This document shows, one piece after another, positions 8,849-18,500 of a stretch of 20,174 bases of DNA. Each line of letters starts with the position of its first letter. The stretch's first letter is position 1. Location of the stretch: positions 4,524-24,697 of the forward strand of contig JAKCWW010007310.1 in NCBI GenBank assembly GCA_026260175.1, in the 5' to 3' direction. The notes beneath the pieces were generated by a model. The model had not been told where the DNA came from and did no database searches. It saw only the letters and a program-made list of their open reading frames with translations. This stretch comes from Reticulitermes lucifugus. Lineage: Eukaryota > Arthropoda > Insecta > Blattodea > Rhinotermitidae. Both the position numbers and the translations under genes were made by a program.

Positions 8849-9854
8849 ATATGACTGCCAGCCCCCTGGAACCAGGAGATGTAGATTCCCTGTTGTCTCG
8901 TGATAAAGTGTCATGAGCGTTTTATGGTATTGACATGTGATTAATACTGTAAACAAGATTTCTGTTGACAAAATGTATGGAATAATTAGTCAGCCATGCC
9001 TAGGCTTCTCTGAGGTCCCCAGGAACATATGAAACGGTCTTTAGTGTAGCATTCTTCCAGGTTTGAAGCTTTCCTTACCTGTGAGAATGGTTCAGAATTC
9101 TTATACTCACAGTATTTGTTGTTAGAGGATGCATACTACTGAGGCCACAGAAAGAAATCCATGAGCTGACAACCTCGATACCTCCCTTCAGATATAGTGC
9201 ATTCTGTTCCAGCATAGTTCCATGTATTCCCCCCCATCCCACCCAATCTGGCCATTCTGTTCACGTGAATGTTGGTCATGATAACCATGTGCTGACCTTT
9301 GATAGTGCCAAGCACTTTGATATAGATCAGAGAGGAAAGGATGGGAATACAGCAGTAGGCAAGAGGTGGAAGCCTGACATGCCATCATTCCTTCTGTGGC
9401 CTCAGTACAGTAGTAGTATTTATGAGCTACGTAAGATGGTGCAGGACTGCAGGTATGGACATGTAACATGAAACTGGGACAGCCCTGAAGACTGCAGCAA
9501 TGCTGAATGTAACATTAAGGATACTTGCAATGTCCAGATGTCATTCTGCTGCTGTGTCTGAGTGATTACATTTATTTTCAAAATATGTGGTTGAAAAGGA
9601 TCCACATTATAGACATCCTGTTGTCCCAGTATTCTCTTTAGTATGCAAGAGCTCTGTAATCAAGACTAGAGGTCCCCTTTTCTTGCTGAATGCAAGATGT
9701 AAGTGCTGCAATTTTCTCTTCTAACAAGTTTAACCCTTTACATACTCTGAAATACATGCTACATTTGTTATCTTGGACATGAAAATATCTTCCCCTGCTG
9801 TTGTTTCACAGTTAAAACTGATGAGGGTTGAGGTGGTCTTGGTGGTGATTACTA

Positions 9855-9933
9855 AGATTATGGTGTTATGGGATGTGATAAGATTTAGTTTTGTACCTGC
9901 ATTTTGTGGGAACCTGCTGCCTCCATTTTCAGG
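9855..9933 (-). repeat. Foldback terminal motif, copy K
   Basis: Minus strand: CCTGAAAATGGAGGCAGCAG, TTCCCACAAAATGCAGGTAC. The remainder toward 9855 is diverged. The first half is close to the copy at 6234-6316. There is no CpG within the motif. Confidence 0.5.
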
Positions 9934-10059
9934 CTATGCACTACAAGGTGTCACATTCGAGAAGGCACTTAAACGTGTTTGTAGCTTCTCGTACGTACGA
10001 ATTATATTACTGTATAAGTATATGGATTGAATTTGAAATTTGAGGTTTTTGTGGCATTC

Positions 10060-10203
10060 TTGTGGTGTGGATTATTATATCATATAGTCTGGCAGGTGGT
10101 AACCAACATTTTATTAGAAATGTTAGTCCTAAATACAGACAGCATATTTCTCAAAAACACTATTAATCACCTACCAGACTACATGGTGTCATAACCCAGA
10201 AGG
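10060..10203. repeat. Head-to-head pair of foldback motifs (copies F and G)
   Basis: The minus-strand arm 10060-10125 (AAAATGTTGGTTACC, CCTGCCAGACTATATG) and the plus-strand arm 10130-10203 (GCATATTTCTCAAAAACAC, CACCTACCAGACTACATGG, AACCCAGAAGGC) meet with almost no spacer. The clearest complementary core is TAGTCTGGCAGGTGG near 10085-10100 against CACCTACCAGACTA near 10169-10182. Both arms lack CpG, with TATATGATAT and TACATGGTGTCAT at positions that are CpG-containing in the 17.3-kb pair. Confidence 0.6.
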
Positions 10204-10772
10204 CAACAGATCCAAATTAAACACAAAATTAAGTAATATGTTTCATAAATTATACTCTGTGTGCAGATGGTTCATAGTTAGGAATAAGAAACAATAAGTT
10301 TATTATTCCAGTCAGTAGATGCCAAATTCCATGTTTGAGTGTGATCTGTGGTATAATTCAAGCTGAGTGTGATAGTGTCCTTGTAATTTGCATACTGCTT
10401 GACACTGATTTCATATATCACTAATTGCATTTACATTATTACAGTTTATCTAGTTTACATAGTGTGTATGGTAGTCCAAGGTTTTTCTGTGTACCCTTGT
10501 CACAGATAATCATGTGAATTCTTTCTACTTAGTGGAATCTGTGGAAGGAAGTGTTTTGTTGCTGTAGTGATAACATGAGTGTAAGTGAACAGACAGAAGA
10601 CTCAAAATCGCTAATCCACAAGTGTCAAAACAGGTGTTCTCAAATTGCTTAAAGTTACTGTAAAAGTATACAGTAAAAGAGTGAAGCCATTATTTAGGAT
10701 ATCCCATACACAGTGTTCAGTTTCTGTAATTGCAATTGATTATTTTTAAGATGATTTATCCCATTGTGTTAC

Positions 10773-10823
10773 AATAAAGAACCAGTATTCTTGTGTTTGA
10801 TGGAAGAATATTGGTTCTTTATT
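10773..10823. repeat. 20-bp hairpin with AATAAA at both ends
   Basis: The arm 10773-10792 (AATAAAGAACCAGTATTCTT) and the arm 10804-10823 are complementary at 19 of 20 positions around an 11-nt loop. The outer end is AATAAA on each strand, so the same palindrome offers a poly(A) signal in both directions. It may be a small foldback element or a bidirectional 3'-end signal. No supporting downstream GT-rich element is strong. Confidence 0.8.
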
Positions 10824-11825
10824 ATTTTATCATTATTTCACGGTTTCATCATTTTATAGTATTTTGAACAGAGCATATTGTTTTGGAAACTGATTTATTT
10901 TCATCCTCAGATGATGAGGTGGAGAGGCAACTGCCAAGTTGGATTTGACAGAAAGCTGTTCTCAGTAACTGGACACACTAAGCCAGTCAACTAATTACAT
11001 GTTCTGTTTAGAATACAAGGCAGTAGATAAAGTCGAGAAACCTGGCAGTCTTCAGTGTCATTGGAGCCCTTTTGAATTGATCAGTGTTGTCTGTTTTACA
11101 TGTACATAGTTTTCCTGTGCTTGTGTCAGATGTTTCTTGAACAACCATGTAATAATAAAAAAGCCCCTGTCCATAAGCTGAAGCCATAAACAAAGGAATG
11201 AATAATTCATATTGTAAGACCAACAACTTGCACATGCAGATACATGTACATGATGTCAGTCCACTCCTACATGTTACGGCGGCCAACTATCATCTTCAGG
11301 GAGCCACACCAGTATTTAAAACCTAGTGAATTGTGATACAGTTTGTGGACTGATATCAAGTATGTGTCGTATAAAATGAATTATATCTTGTTGCATGGTA
11401 TGAATAACGTTAAGAAAGGAATGAATAGTTTCAGTTCTTTTCTTTATAGAACTAAGTAATTATTGCTATTTCAGAAACCCTCAGTTTAAAATAACCGAGG
11501 GCTTTATTGCAATTTGAAAATTGTATGAATACAAGAGTTGTGAGCAGTGTTAAAGTTTCCTCAGTGTTTCACCATGCAGGCATTGTATACTGTGTATGTT
11601 TAAAATGAAACATAACATGTAGGTTTTGTGGAATTATGTATGAAAGACACCACATCCTAACTTATGATACTTTAAGCTCTTGTTTTATAAAAGCTAAACC
11701 AAATACTTACTGTTTACTTTTTAAGAGAATTTTCTTTTGTGTATAGTTCACAACATAGACTGTACATTCATATGTAATATGCTGTGTTCCATCGTGTTGG
11801 TTCTGTATTAACTGTAACCAGTGTA

Positions 11826-11831
11826 AATAAA
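11826..11831 (+). terminator. Best candidate distal poly(A) signal for LEPROT
   Basis: AATAAA sits in TGTAAATAAACTTTCACC. About 40-75 nt downstream is a T/GT-rich region (TTTTTCCTTGTGCTTGTC, near 11870-11889). The hexamer, spacing and downstream element together fit a metazoan cleavage site near 11850. The CpG-poor composition ends a few hundred bases beyond. Confidence 0.4.
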
Positions 11832-12079
11832 CTTTCACCCCAATAACATCACTTTAATATTCAACTAACTTTTTCCTTGTGCTTGTCTTTGTCTCCCAGG
11901 AGGTCTCTTTCCATGAAGTTCACCATCCAAAATTTGTGTCCTAATGGGCTGTTCCTCTCTTTTTGGTCTCCTTCACTTACTGATACTGACTGCAATAGGA
12001 AGTAACAAGTGCCTTAATATGAAACTATTCAACCTACATGAGGTGTGAAGTACTCACGGCAGCGAATGTTAAGAATCTG

Positions 12080-12155
12080 GTCTGCTGGGATGTGGCACAC
12101 TGTGATCTGGTGCATGGTTCCTAGCATTTCATAGGAATGTGCTGCCTTCTTCATC
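12080..12155 (-). repeat. Foldback terminal motif, copy H
   Basis: Minus strand: CTGATGAAGAAGGCAGCAC, TTCCTATGAAATGCTAGG, CCAGATCACAGTGTGCC, ACATCCCAGCAGACC. Block order and total length match the copy at 6234-6316, and no inverted partner is obvious. The DNA to its right, up to about 12480, has no recognised feature. Confidence 0.5.
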
Positions 12156-12165
12156 AGTACTGAAG

Positions 12166-12530
12166 GGAGTGAAACAGAAAAGGTGGTTGGTTGTGTAGTA
12201 AAAGGGGGAATGAAAACGCATCACAGAGGATAGGTGTGGCAAATCAGAAACGTGAATGGAAGAAAGATGGAAGGGGTGACAGTAGGCCCTGAAGAGGTCA
12301 ACTTTTCAGAACAGGAGGAAGTAAGAGTATCAAACCCATGTTCACATGGAATGGAAAAAAGAATTTACCTTTTGCAGCACATGCATTATTTATAGAAGGG
12401 AACATAGGGTCAAACAGTAAAGAAACATTACCATGACAGGGGAAACAGGAGATTGTGACAGGAAGCTGCAGCACTGATATGCTCAAGTATGAGTAAGTTT
12501 GCTTTTATGAAATAAGAATGTAACTTGTTT
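12166..12530. other. No gene seen
   Basis: Purine-rich AT/AG sequence without a convincing exon. It is transitional in CpG content between the depleted left part and the richer right part. It could be 3'UTR of the minus-strand candidate exon that follows, but no AATAAA was found on the minus strand here. Confidence 0.35.
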
Positions 12531-12543
12531 TAACTTAACTTAC

Positions 12544-12742
12544 AATGTGGTATGTTTTATGCTTCATGGTCGAAATGGGGATCGAGTTGTAGGTCTTTGC
12601 ACTGACAGTGGGACTCCGTAGATCCTCTGTAGGTTGGTAATGAGGTTCTACTTCACTTTCCGCGTATGCCTTAACGGCATAATGCTTGGGGAGAGACAGT
12701 CTTTTGTACTGCTTGACGTTCAGCATTTCAGACACCTGATCT
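12544..12742 (-). CDS. Candidate coding exon, unknown protein
   Basis: I do not recognise the product. On the minus strand an open segment of 66 codons runs from DQVSEMLNVKQYKRL to STMKHKTYHI. It has G/C-rich third positions and a varied, soluble-looking composition rich in K, Y, E and S, unlike the repeat-derived frames nearby. It is bounded by a plausible acceptor (CTAAATACAG, ending at 12743) and a perfect GTAAGT donor (complement of 12538-12543). Alternatives: it starts at the internal ATG whose first base is 12726, or it is a terminal exon read two codons past the donor to TAA at 12535-12537. If real, the gene is transcribed toward LEPROT (convergent) and has other exons not seen. It coincides with the change from CpG-poor to CpG-rich DNA. 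Confidence 0.4.
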
Positions 12743-13470
12743 CTGTATTTAGATGGTAGTTGTCATGAATGCACAGAGCAGCGCGGCGTCGAGGAACATA
12801 CACAAAGTGCGTTAGTCGCTGGTGTATTTTCTCGCTGAGAAGACGGAGTTTAGTGACAGAAAATGCAACTGGATGATGGTGGCTCCGGAGGAGCATTCTG
12901 AAGAGAACGACAGGAACGTATCGTAAAAATCACAGGACGTGTGAAACATGAGAAGAAGAATGAGAACAGACATATAAGGTGAAGAGTTGGGAGAAGGCTC
13001 GAAATAACAGCGAACGAAGATAAACAAGAAGCACCTAAGGGAGAAAGTAATACAGAAAGTGGAGTACAGAAACAGAATGTAAGTCAGGAGAGGTCAGTGG
13101 GTGACTTGTGTAATGCAATCACGTATTTCTTAAAAATGTAGTAGATTTTTTCATATCTGTACCATTAAATATGCAAAAGCTGTAAGAAATAACATATAGT
13201 AAAAAATTCGGACATTTCTACAATTAAAAAAAAACCGGCCAAACAGAAATTTTTGGTTCGAAAATGAGCACATGTCTGGGGAAAAAGGACGTATTGTACC
13301 CCACATTACGTAACTAACGCTAACAGAACAGATGTGGGCAACGTCAGAAGCAGACGACACTAAGTCACCGAATAGACGTGCCTAGTCTACCCACGCAATG
13401 TCGAATACAACGACGTCATTCATAACTGTCGTCTTATTTGGGTGCCCCGTTGCTTAGCACTTCCTGGTGA
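12743..13470. other. CpG-richer DNA upstream of the minus-strand exon; no firm gene
   Basis: It contains a GCGCGGCGTCGAGG cluster near 12781-12794. A minus-strand open frame of 58 codons runs from an ATG near 12897 to about 12721, preceded by a good acceptor-like TTCTCTTCAG. Neither resembles a known protein. This could be 5'UTR or promoter of the minus-strand candidate. Confidence 0.3.
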
Positions 13471-13499
13471 TTAGAGATCTGCCTCCAGCGGACTGCGGA

Positions 13500-13700
13500 A
13501 TAACGTAGTCTTTATATAGTGGCTCGATACTTCTGGGCGATCCGAGGTTCGAATTTGGTGGGGGAAGATATTTTCCCTTCTCAATACCTGTCCAGACCGG
13601 CCAAGCTCCTCTGCAATGGGTACCAGGCCTCTTTCTCGGGAGTAACGTGGCTGGGACGTGGCTTTGACCATCCGAAGTTGTAGAGAAAATAAAGCACACA
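13500..13700 (+). mobile_element. tRNA-derived SINE with intact CpGs
   Basis: A tRNA-like head is visible: an A-box-like TATATAGTGGCTCG at about 13514-13527 and a near-consensus B box GGTTCGAATTT at 13546-13556, followed by a G-rich stretch and body ending near 13700. The minus-strand open frames of 81 and 115 codons that cross it are translated repeat and not genes. The TTCGA core is retained, in contrast to the TTCAA of the copies at 796 and 4495. Confidence 0.55.
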
Positions 13701-13800
13701 TTTTATTTTCAATGAATTTTTCCCCGAAAATCGCGCCTTTTATGAGATATTGTGGAAAAATATGGTATAGCCAGACAGGCCACAGATGACAATATAACAC

Positions 13801-14050
13801 GGCGCATGCGCTTTGCATGCTGGATAACTAAGGCTACACACACTCATAATATATAATACTTATTGTTTTTCCACGGCAACAATAGTTACGCGAACGCACC
13901 TCCATGTTAAGTTATACGTACACTGCCTCTATTATTTATATTTGCACCGAATTCCTTACATACGTATAATCCCGTTTTGTCGCGTTGAAGTGTTATTTAC
14001 GCGTGCGCCAACTAACGAGCTCAAGGTGTGTCTACGCGTGCAGGACGGCT
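13801..14050. promoter_or_regulatory. CpG-rich promoter-like region with an NRF-1-type site
   Basis: A perfect palindrome GCGCATGCGC at 13802-13811 matches the consensus of the NRF-1/Ewg family, which commonly sits in housekeeping promoters. Further clusters follow: TTACGCGAACGCACC (13887-13901), TTACGCGTGCGCC (13997-14009) and TACGCGTGCAGG (14033-14044). No transcript was identified, and no TATA-Inr pair was established. The minus-strand exon at 12544-12742 is a possible target. Confidence 0.3.
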
Positions 14051-14689
14051 ACATCACACTGATGTGCCTGTCGTCTACGTAATATGTTTTGAATTAGTGC
14101 GTTGAACAGAGGGATTGCTTTGATAGCGCCTTTATCATGTATTTGTTATTTTAAAGTTTCCAAGTGTATGTAATATTTTCAATAGAAGTCATGTGGCCGC
14201 CTTTCTTAGTTACATACAACACATCTACGACTTCATTTATGGGACACATTGTATGACAATTTTCGATGAGGTGATGAGAAAATTTAGAATTGTTACAGTT
14301 TCTAAACGACTGCAGATCTTCTTTACATTAGTCTCTCTTCCCTTGCTTCCGTACATACATTGTCTTACTAATGTTAGTTTTCCTACAACCTCATATAAGG
14401 CTGGTGGCTTAAGGATTACTTCCTCATTTTCTTCTAGTTTGAAATAAGCCTATGTATTCCCCAAAATGTTTATGCCAAGTAAAACCCTGAATGTGCAGTG
14501 TAAATGGGTGAACTTGACTGATTGACCTATGTCAGGATAAGATAGAGTGGCAGTGTCAGTGACAGCGGTGAGCAAGTCTCGGTTAGAAGTAGTGTCCGTT
14601 TTCACGTCATAAAGGTAGGCTACGTGGGGTTGTGAAGGTATATCTTCACGCATTCTTAACTTCGGTATTAGATGGAGCTGGGTGGTCAT
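14051..14689. other. No gene seen
   Basis: Open frames on both strands of about 80 codons (14193-14447 plus, 14450-14695 minus) lack recognisable domains or clear splice context. Nothing else was identified. Confidence 0.4.
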
Positions 14690-14876
14690 CTTCACACATC
14701 GGCCGCTTTATCTCCAGGTAAAGATCTTCAGGATCCATTGAATATTATGAGGACTGCGGTCCGCAGAGCTGGTTTGGACGATTTGGAGAACAGAAACAAT
14801 CTGCGTCCGTCGGGAATGAACTCTGGTTCCTCCGTCATTCAGCACATACCCTAGTCACTACACCAAGCCCCTGTTT
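14690..14876 (-). mobile_element. tRNA-derived SINE
   Basis: On the minus strand the head reads GCTTGGTGTAGTGACTAGGG, with an A box as the complement of 14850-14865. A B-box-like AGAGTTCATTCCCG follows, the complement of 14811-14824. Order and spacing fit a tRNA-derived promoter. The body contains GGACTGCGGTCCGCAG, partly palindromic, at about 14752-14767. The 60-codon plus-strand frame across it is incidental. Confidence 0.6.
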
Positions 14877-15410
14877 TACGCCCTAGCTGTTCTCCTGAAA
14901 CAGCGGATGTAAAGCAAAAATGCGTAAATAAAAATGATAATCCCATAAGAAATAATGGAATAGATAGTGGTTAGCGTAACAGATCGCAGCCAGCCAAAGG
15001 GCGTTAAACAGAAAATGAGAGGACGTAAATTAAGAAGTGAATATATTGGCAAGGAGCGTTAAAGCAAAAGGGCGTGAAAAAAGCTGGGCGTATAACAAGG
15101 GATGCTTGTACCGGTCGAGTTCTAGCTGCTCGCGATTGTCTCAACTTCAGTAACATTTCTTGGCCAGGTAAGTATACATTTTCAAGGAAGGTTTTGTGAA
15201 TGAAGAAATTCTATCTGGTATCAGATGTGACACATAATATTCCAGTACGATCGGTTTAATTTCTGACTGTAATCACTCGTCATTTGTTTAATCAGCCTTC
15301 TTCCTTCAAAAGTGGATGCGGATCTGCAGAGAGCAGATGGGAGAGACGAGGCCGACGGAAAATAATTGATCCACGTGACCTCTTTACCATCGCATGCGCA
15401 GACATTGATA
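14877..15410 (+). other. Unassigned DNA with one strong splice-donor match
   Basis: CAG followed by GTAAGTAT (donor GT at 15168-15169) closes a CpG-containing stretch (GTACCGGTCGAGTTC, CTGCTCGCGATTG, 15109-15139). It could be a 5' non-coding exon of a plus-strand gene extending beyond the window. No coding frame supports this. Confidence 0.2.
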
Positions 15411-15463
15411 CGATGATACGGGCTCAGTGATTAGGAGGATGTTACCCGTATCTCCAGAAGTGA

Positions 15464-15524
15464 GGCACACGAATCTGCAAAAAAATGCTGACATGTTGTG
15501 TACTACCCCGGGCCAGCTGTGCCA
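15464..15524 (-). repeat. Possible degenerate tRNA-like SINE head
   Basis: The minus strand has TGGCACAGCTGG (complement of 15513-15524), a good A-box match, and about 38 nt later GATTCGTGTGCC (complement of 15464-15475), a weak B-box match. There is no further tRNA structure, and the evidence is thin. Confidence 0.3.
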
Positions 15525-15599
15525 CTCGCCAATCAATATACGACACAATGCCACCTGTCGGCCGAGTAGCGAGTTGCACGTTACCTTCGACATTACCGT

Positions 15600-17267
15600 C
15601 CATTGTCAAAAAAAGTGAATGCATATATTCTGACAAAACCTGGTACAGGAAATGCAAATGAAACATAATTTGGAGTTGCGTCGTATAAGAAATGAATTGT
15701 ATGGCGGGATAAACGAACGCACAGAAAGAGTTGTGGCGGCTGCCAAACAATGTGGTGGTATGGATATAAATTACCAAACACAGAGTCGTCGTTGGATAGA
15801 ATTACGTTGCTTGCAGAGAATAAACTCCTACTAGTTGAATGACATTTTTACTACAAGACTAGATTACCAGCCTAATACCAATGCAAGCAAAAGTAAAACG
15901 CTTCAGTATTACTTGTGTAATTGAAGACTACCAGTAGAATTAAACACAGAATATATACCGTCGAAACAGAGAGAATACCAAAGCAAGAAACCGAATACAT
16001 GGGAATGGAGATATCCTTAACGGTAGACAAACAGATGGAGAGCGCACTTGCACCTAGAGGGTTTAGGCACACAAAACTAAACCTAATCGTGCACAGTTCG
16101 TAATAATGTTACACAATATGGGATGGAAAAGTAACTGACGTAAGAGGAACTTATACTAAATTCATTGAGATAAATTGTTAATGGTAATTCCTTGAAGGAA
16201 TGATTTCTTCTTCCATTTGCTTCTGCACAAGACAGATATACCCTGAGTGTCCGTTGACAACAATAAATTCAGCCCACTATTTCATTCGATCCACTAATTC
16301 CATCCACACACATGAAATCTTCAAGAGCTCGACAAGTATTTGACTTAGGTGAAACCTGATGCCAACAATCTGCGTTACAAATTGTCAGGCGAGTCAGACT
16401 TTAAGACACACAGACGTACATGAATGTTACATACAAAACTGCATGTTTAACCGCGTGCACAGGGTCAGTTAAATTAATGTATACGCCAAGTCGGTACACT
16501 CAAATCTGCACACAAAAATACAGGCGAATTATTTTATACATTGTCTCTGATATGTTTCGGTTTTTATGCCATTATAAAAGACAGCTTTGTGAAACACTTA
16601 TGGGCGATATCTAAGGCTTACATTTACAAATATACTCAATGTATGTATGCAAATTATATGTTACATCTTCCGTTAAATACGTAGTAAATATAAGATGTAT
16701 AATCAGAAGTTAGTTTTTACGACCAGTGTATTATCAAGATGTAAATATTTACGAAAAGTGATTGGTTTTTAAAAACCAGTTCCTTATGGCCTTACAAGAA
16801 TATGAAATCAACTAGAACAGTTGAGTTGTAACCGCAATTTTGAGTGTACTGAGGTAGTTTATATATTCATCTAATTTCGCAAAAATTTGAAATTTTTTCG
16901 GTTACATGAACTATGCAGCTGTTTTTGAAGAAATCGGGTATATTGATAAAAAATGGCAGTCAGAAAGTTGTAAAATTCACATATTTTCTGTTGCCTGCAA
17001 TTCCCATTTCTAAGCCAAACGTAGGCTATACACCATTTATTACGAAATTTGAAATATTGACGTTACTTCAATAAGAACAAACCTTATTCAATAACAAAAC
17101 TTCATGCTCATAAATTATGGCACCAAAAGTATAGAAAGTTGTTAAAAAAAATACGAAGTTTAGTAACACGCAGCGTTCTTTTAAAATCCAATATTCATGA
17201 CACAAACGGTAAAGTAATCCAAAAAATTGGACGTCCAGATTTTGAATAAAAATCTTACAATTCGATC
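15600..17267. other. No gene seen
   Basis: Short open frames of up to 66 codons exist on both strands (for example 15921-16103 plus and 15872-16072 minus) but none shows domain-like composition with splice sites. From about 16600 the sequence is strongly AT-rich. Confidence 0.4.
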
Positions 17268-17375
17268 TGCGCTCTTCTGGGATATTACGCGGCGTCGTGT
17301 GATAATTGTTTACCGACACGTACCGAAACGTCGGTAAACAATTACCACACGACGAAGAAGACCCAGAAGAGCGCA
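17268..17375. repeat. Near-palindromic foldback pair (copies I and J)
   Basis: The left arm 17268-17317 (TGCGCTCTTCTGGGATATTA to TTTACCGAC) and the right arm 17330-17375 (GTCGGTAAACAATTACC to CCCAGAAGAGCGCA) are inverted copies separated by 12 nt. The inner 25 and outer 16 bases are nearly identical, and they differ where CCGCGTAAT is replaced by AAGAAG. It is the same family as the copy in LEPROT intron 2 at 6578-6650. CpGs are retained. The 106-codon minus-strand frame overlapping it is repeat-derived. Confidence 0.9.
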
Positions 17376-18351
17376 ATCTCATCAACATCGCGGAGGAAGC
17401 CTGAAATCAAAGTTACGATTAATTCGAAGACTTAATTTCGTTTGAGGCCTTCATTGCTGTATCTTGTTCACATGGGTTACATTTGTGTTCTACAGAGCTA
17501 TGTTACCTTACACTGGTTGACATGCATTATACTATGTGTTAGGCTAAGCGCGTACGGGTGATTGCAGTCGTGCTGCCTACTTGAAAAGTACGACTGTATA
17601 AGCAAGTGCGTCCACGGGCGACTATCATATCCTTCTCCGCCTGTGAAATCAACGCCATTTGCTTGTGATAGTGCGGTCTTGCGCAAATATACAGGCTATA
17701 TTTTGACAAAATAGTGTTTCTACTTCAAACAATACAAGACTGCACAAAGTATTCAAACCCCACAAAAAATGAAGGGCAAAATTGAGGGCTAAGATACTGA
17801 CGAAGGCAAAGAGTGTGTAGAAGATACGTGCGATAGCGCACCAGTGAATACTTCTAGGCTTCCAAATCAGCAGCGTATCAGCAATACCTTGCAAAATGGC
17901 AAATTGTCAGCAACAGTTGCTGGACATCTTGAAGAAAAAGACAGTACTTAGGAAGACGAAACTTTCTGTTTGTTGTTTTTAGCAGCTTTGGAAAACTGAA
18001 AGACAACCAGAAATACTGGGCTGAAATGGAAATATTAGGCATCATCAGAAGGACGAAAAATTAGGCTGTTTCAACGTCAATTCAACTTCAGTATGCACGG
18101 TGGTTTTCGACATTTACTTCCTTTCAAATTGCCACATCTACTTATAATTATCACTTTCAGTCACATTCACAAAGGCCAGCAAAACCTTGTCTATAAATTC
18201 GCAAATTTCAAATAACAAAACTGTTAATTTGCCAAGTGTGTCAGATAAAAATTACCATAAATCATTCGAAATGTTTGTTCTATCCTAAATAAAATTAGAG
18301 TAAATAAAACGTGTGATCAAAGATCAATAAGAAGTTTTATTATATCTTAGC
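17376..18351. other. No gene seen; short inverted segment near 17560
   Basis: AGTCGTGC near 17567 and GTACGACT near 17588 form a small imperfect hairpin. An ACGGGTGATT block at 17556 recurs as ACGGGCGACT at about 17614. These may be remnants of a DNA transposon end. Minus-strand frames at 17498-17894 are not convincing genes. Confidence 0.35.
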
Positions 18352-18500
18352 AAAGGAAAAGGTAACGGTGTCCCTATACACGCAATTGAATCATACATGG
18401 GGAGTGGAGATATACATCCACTAATTCTTAACCTCACCACTAAACTGAGGTGTTGTTGCTGTTAATCTTTCTTCTGGTGGGACAGATTTTCTCACATTCA
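18352..18500 (-). mobile_element. Truncated copy of the 4.3-kb SINE family
   Basis: Starting at AAAGGAAAAGGTAACGGTG, this copy shares with 4276-4375 the succession TGTCCCTAT, GGGAGTGGAGATATACATC, CACTAATTCTTAACCTCACC and CACTA. The tRNA-like head is not recognisable, so only the 3' half of the element in minus orientation is present. Confidence 0.6.

Larger units (their letters stand above)
8197..11850 (+). other. Probable LEPROT 3'UTR and downstream flank
   Basis: No coding exon is visible. The whole stretch keeps the very low CpG content of the gene body, up to about 12 kb. It contains repeat copies at 9855-9933 and 10060-10203, a hairpin at 10773-10823 and candidate poly(A) signals at 8843 and 11826. 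A 3'UTR of up to 3.6 kb would be long but possible. Transcript data would set the true end. Confidence 0.4.

Noticed and set aside
9730..9760. TTAACCCTTTACATAC as a second piggyBac-type end
   Set aside because: No matching inverted end followed by TTAA was found downstream.
13454..13818. 81- and 115-codon minus-strand frames
   Set aside because: They overlap a tRNA-derived SINE and read as translated repeat.
17068..17388. 106-codon minus-strand frame
   Set aside because: Its N-terminal half comes from the foldback palindrome at 17268-17375, and the rest is AT-rich filler.
17536..17625. Inverted ends of a DNA transposon
   Set aside because: The related blocks are partly direct and partly inverted with poor matching, and no target duplication is visible.
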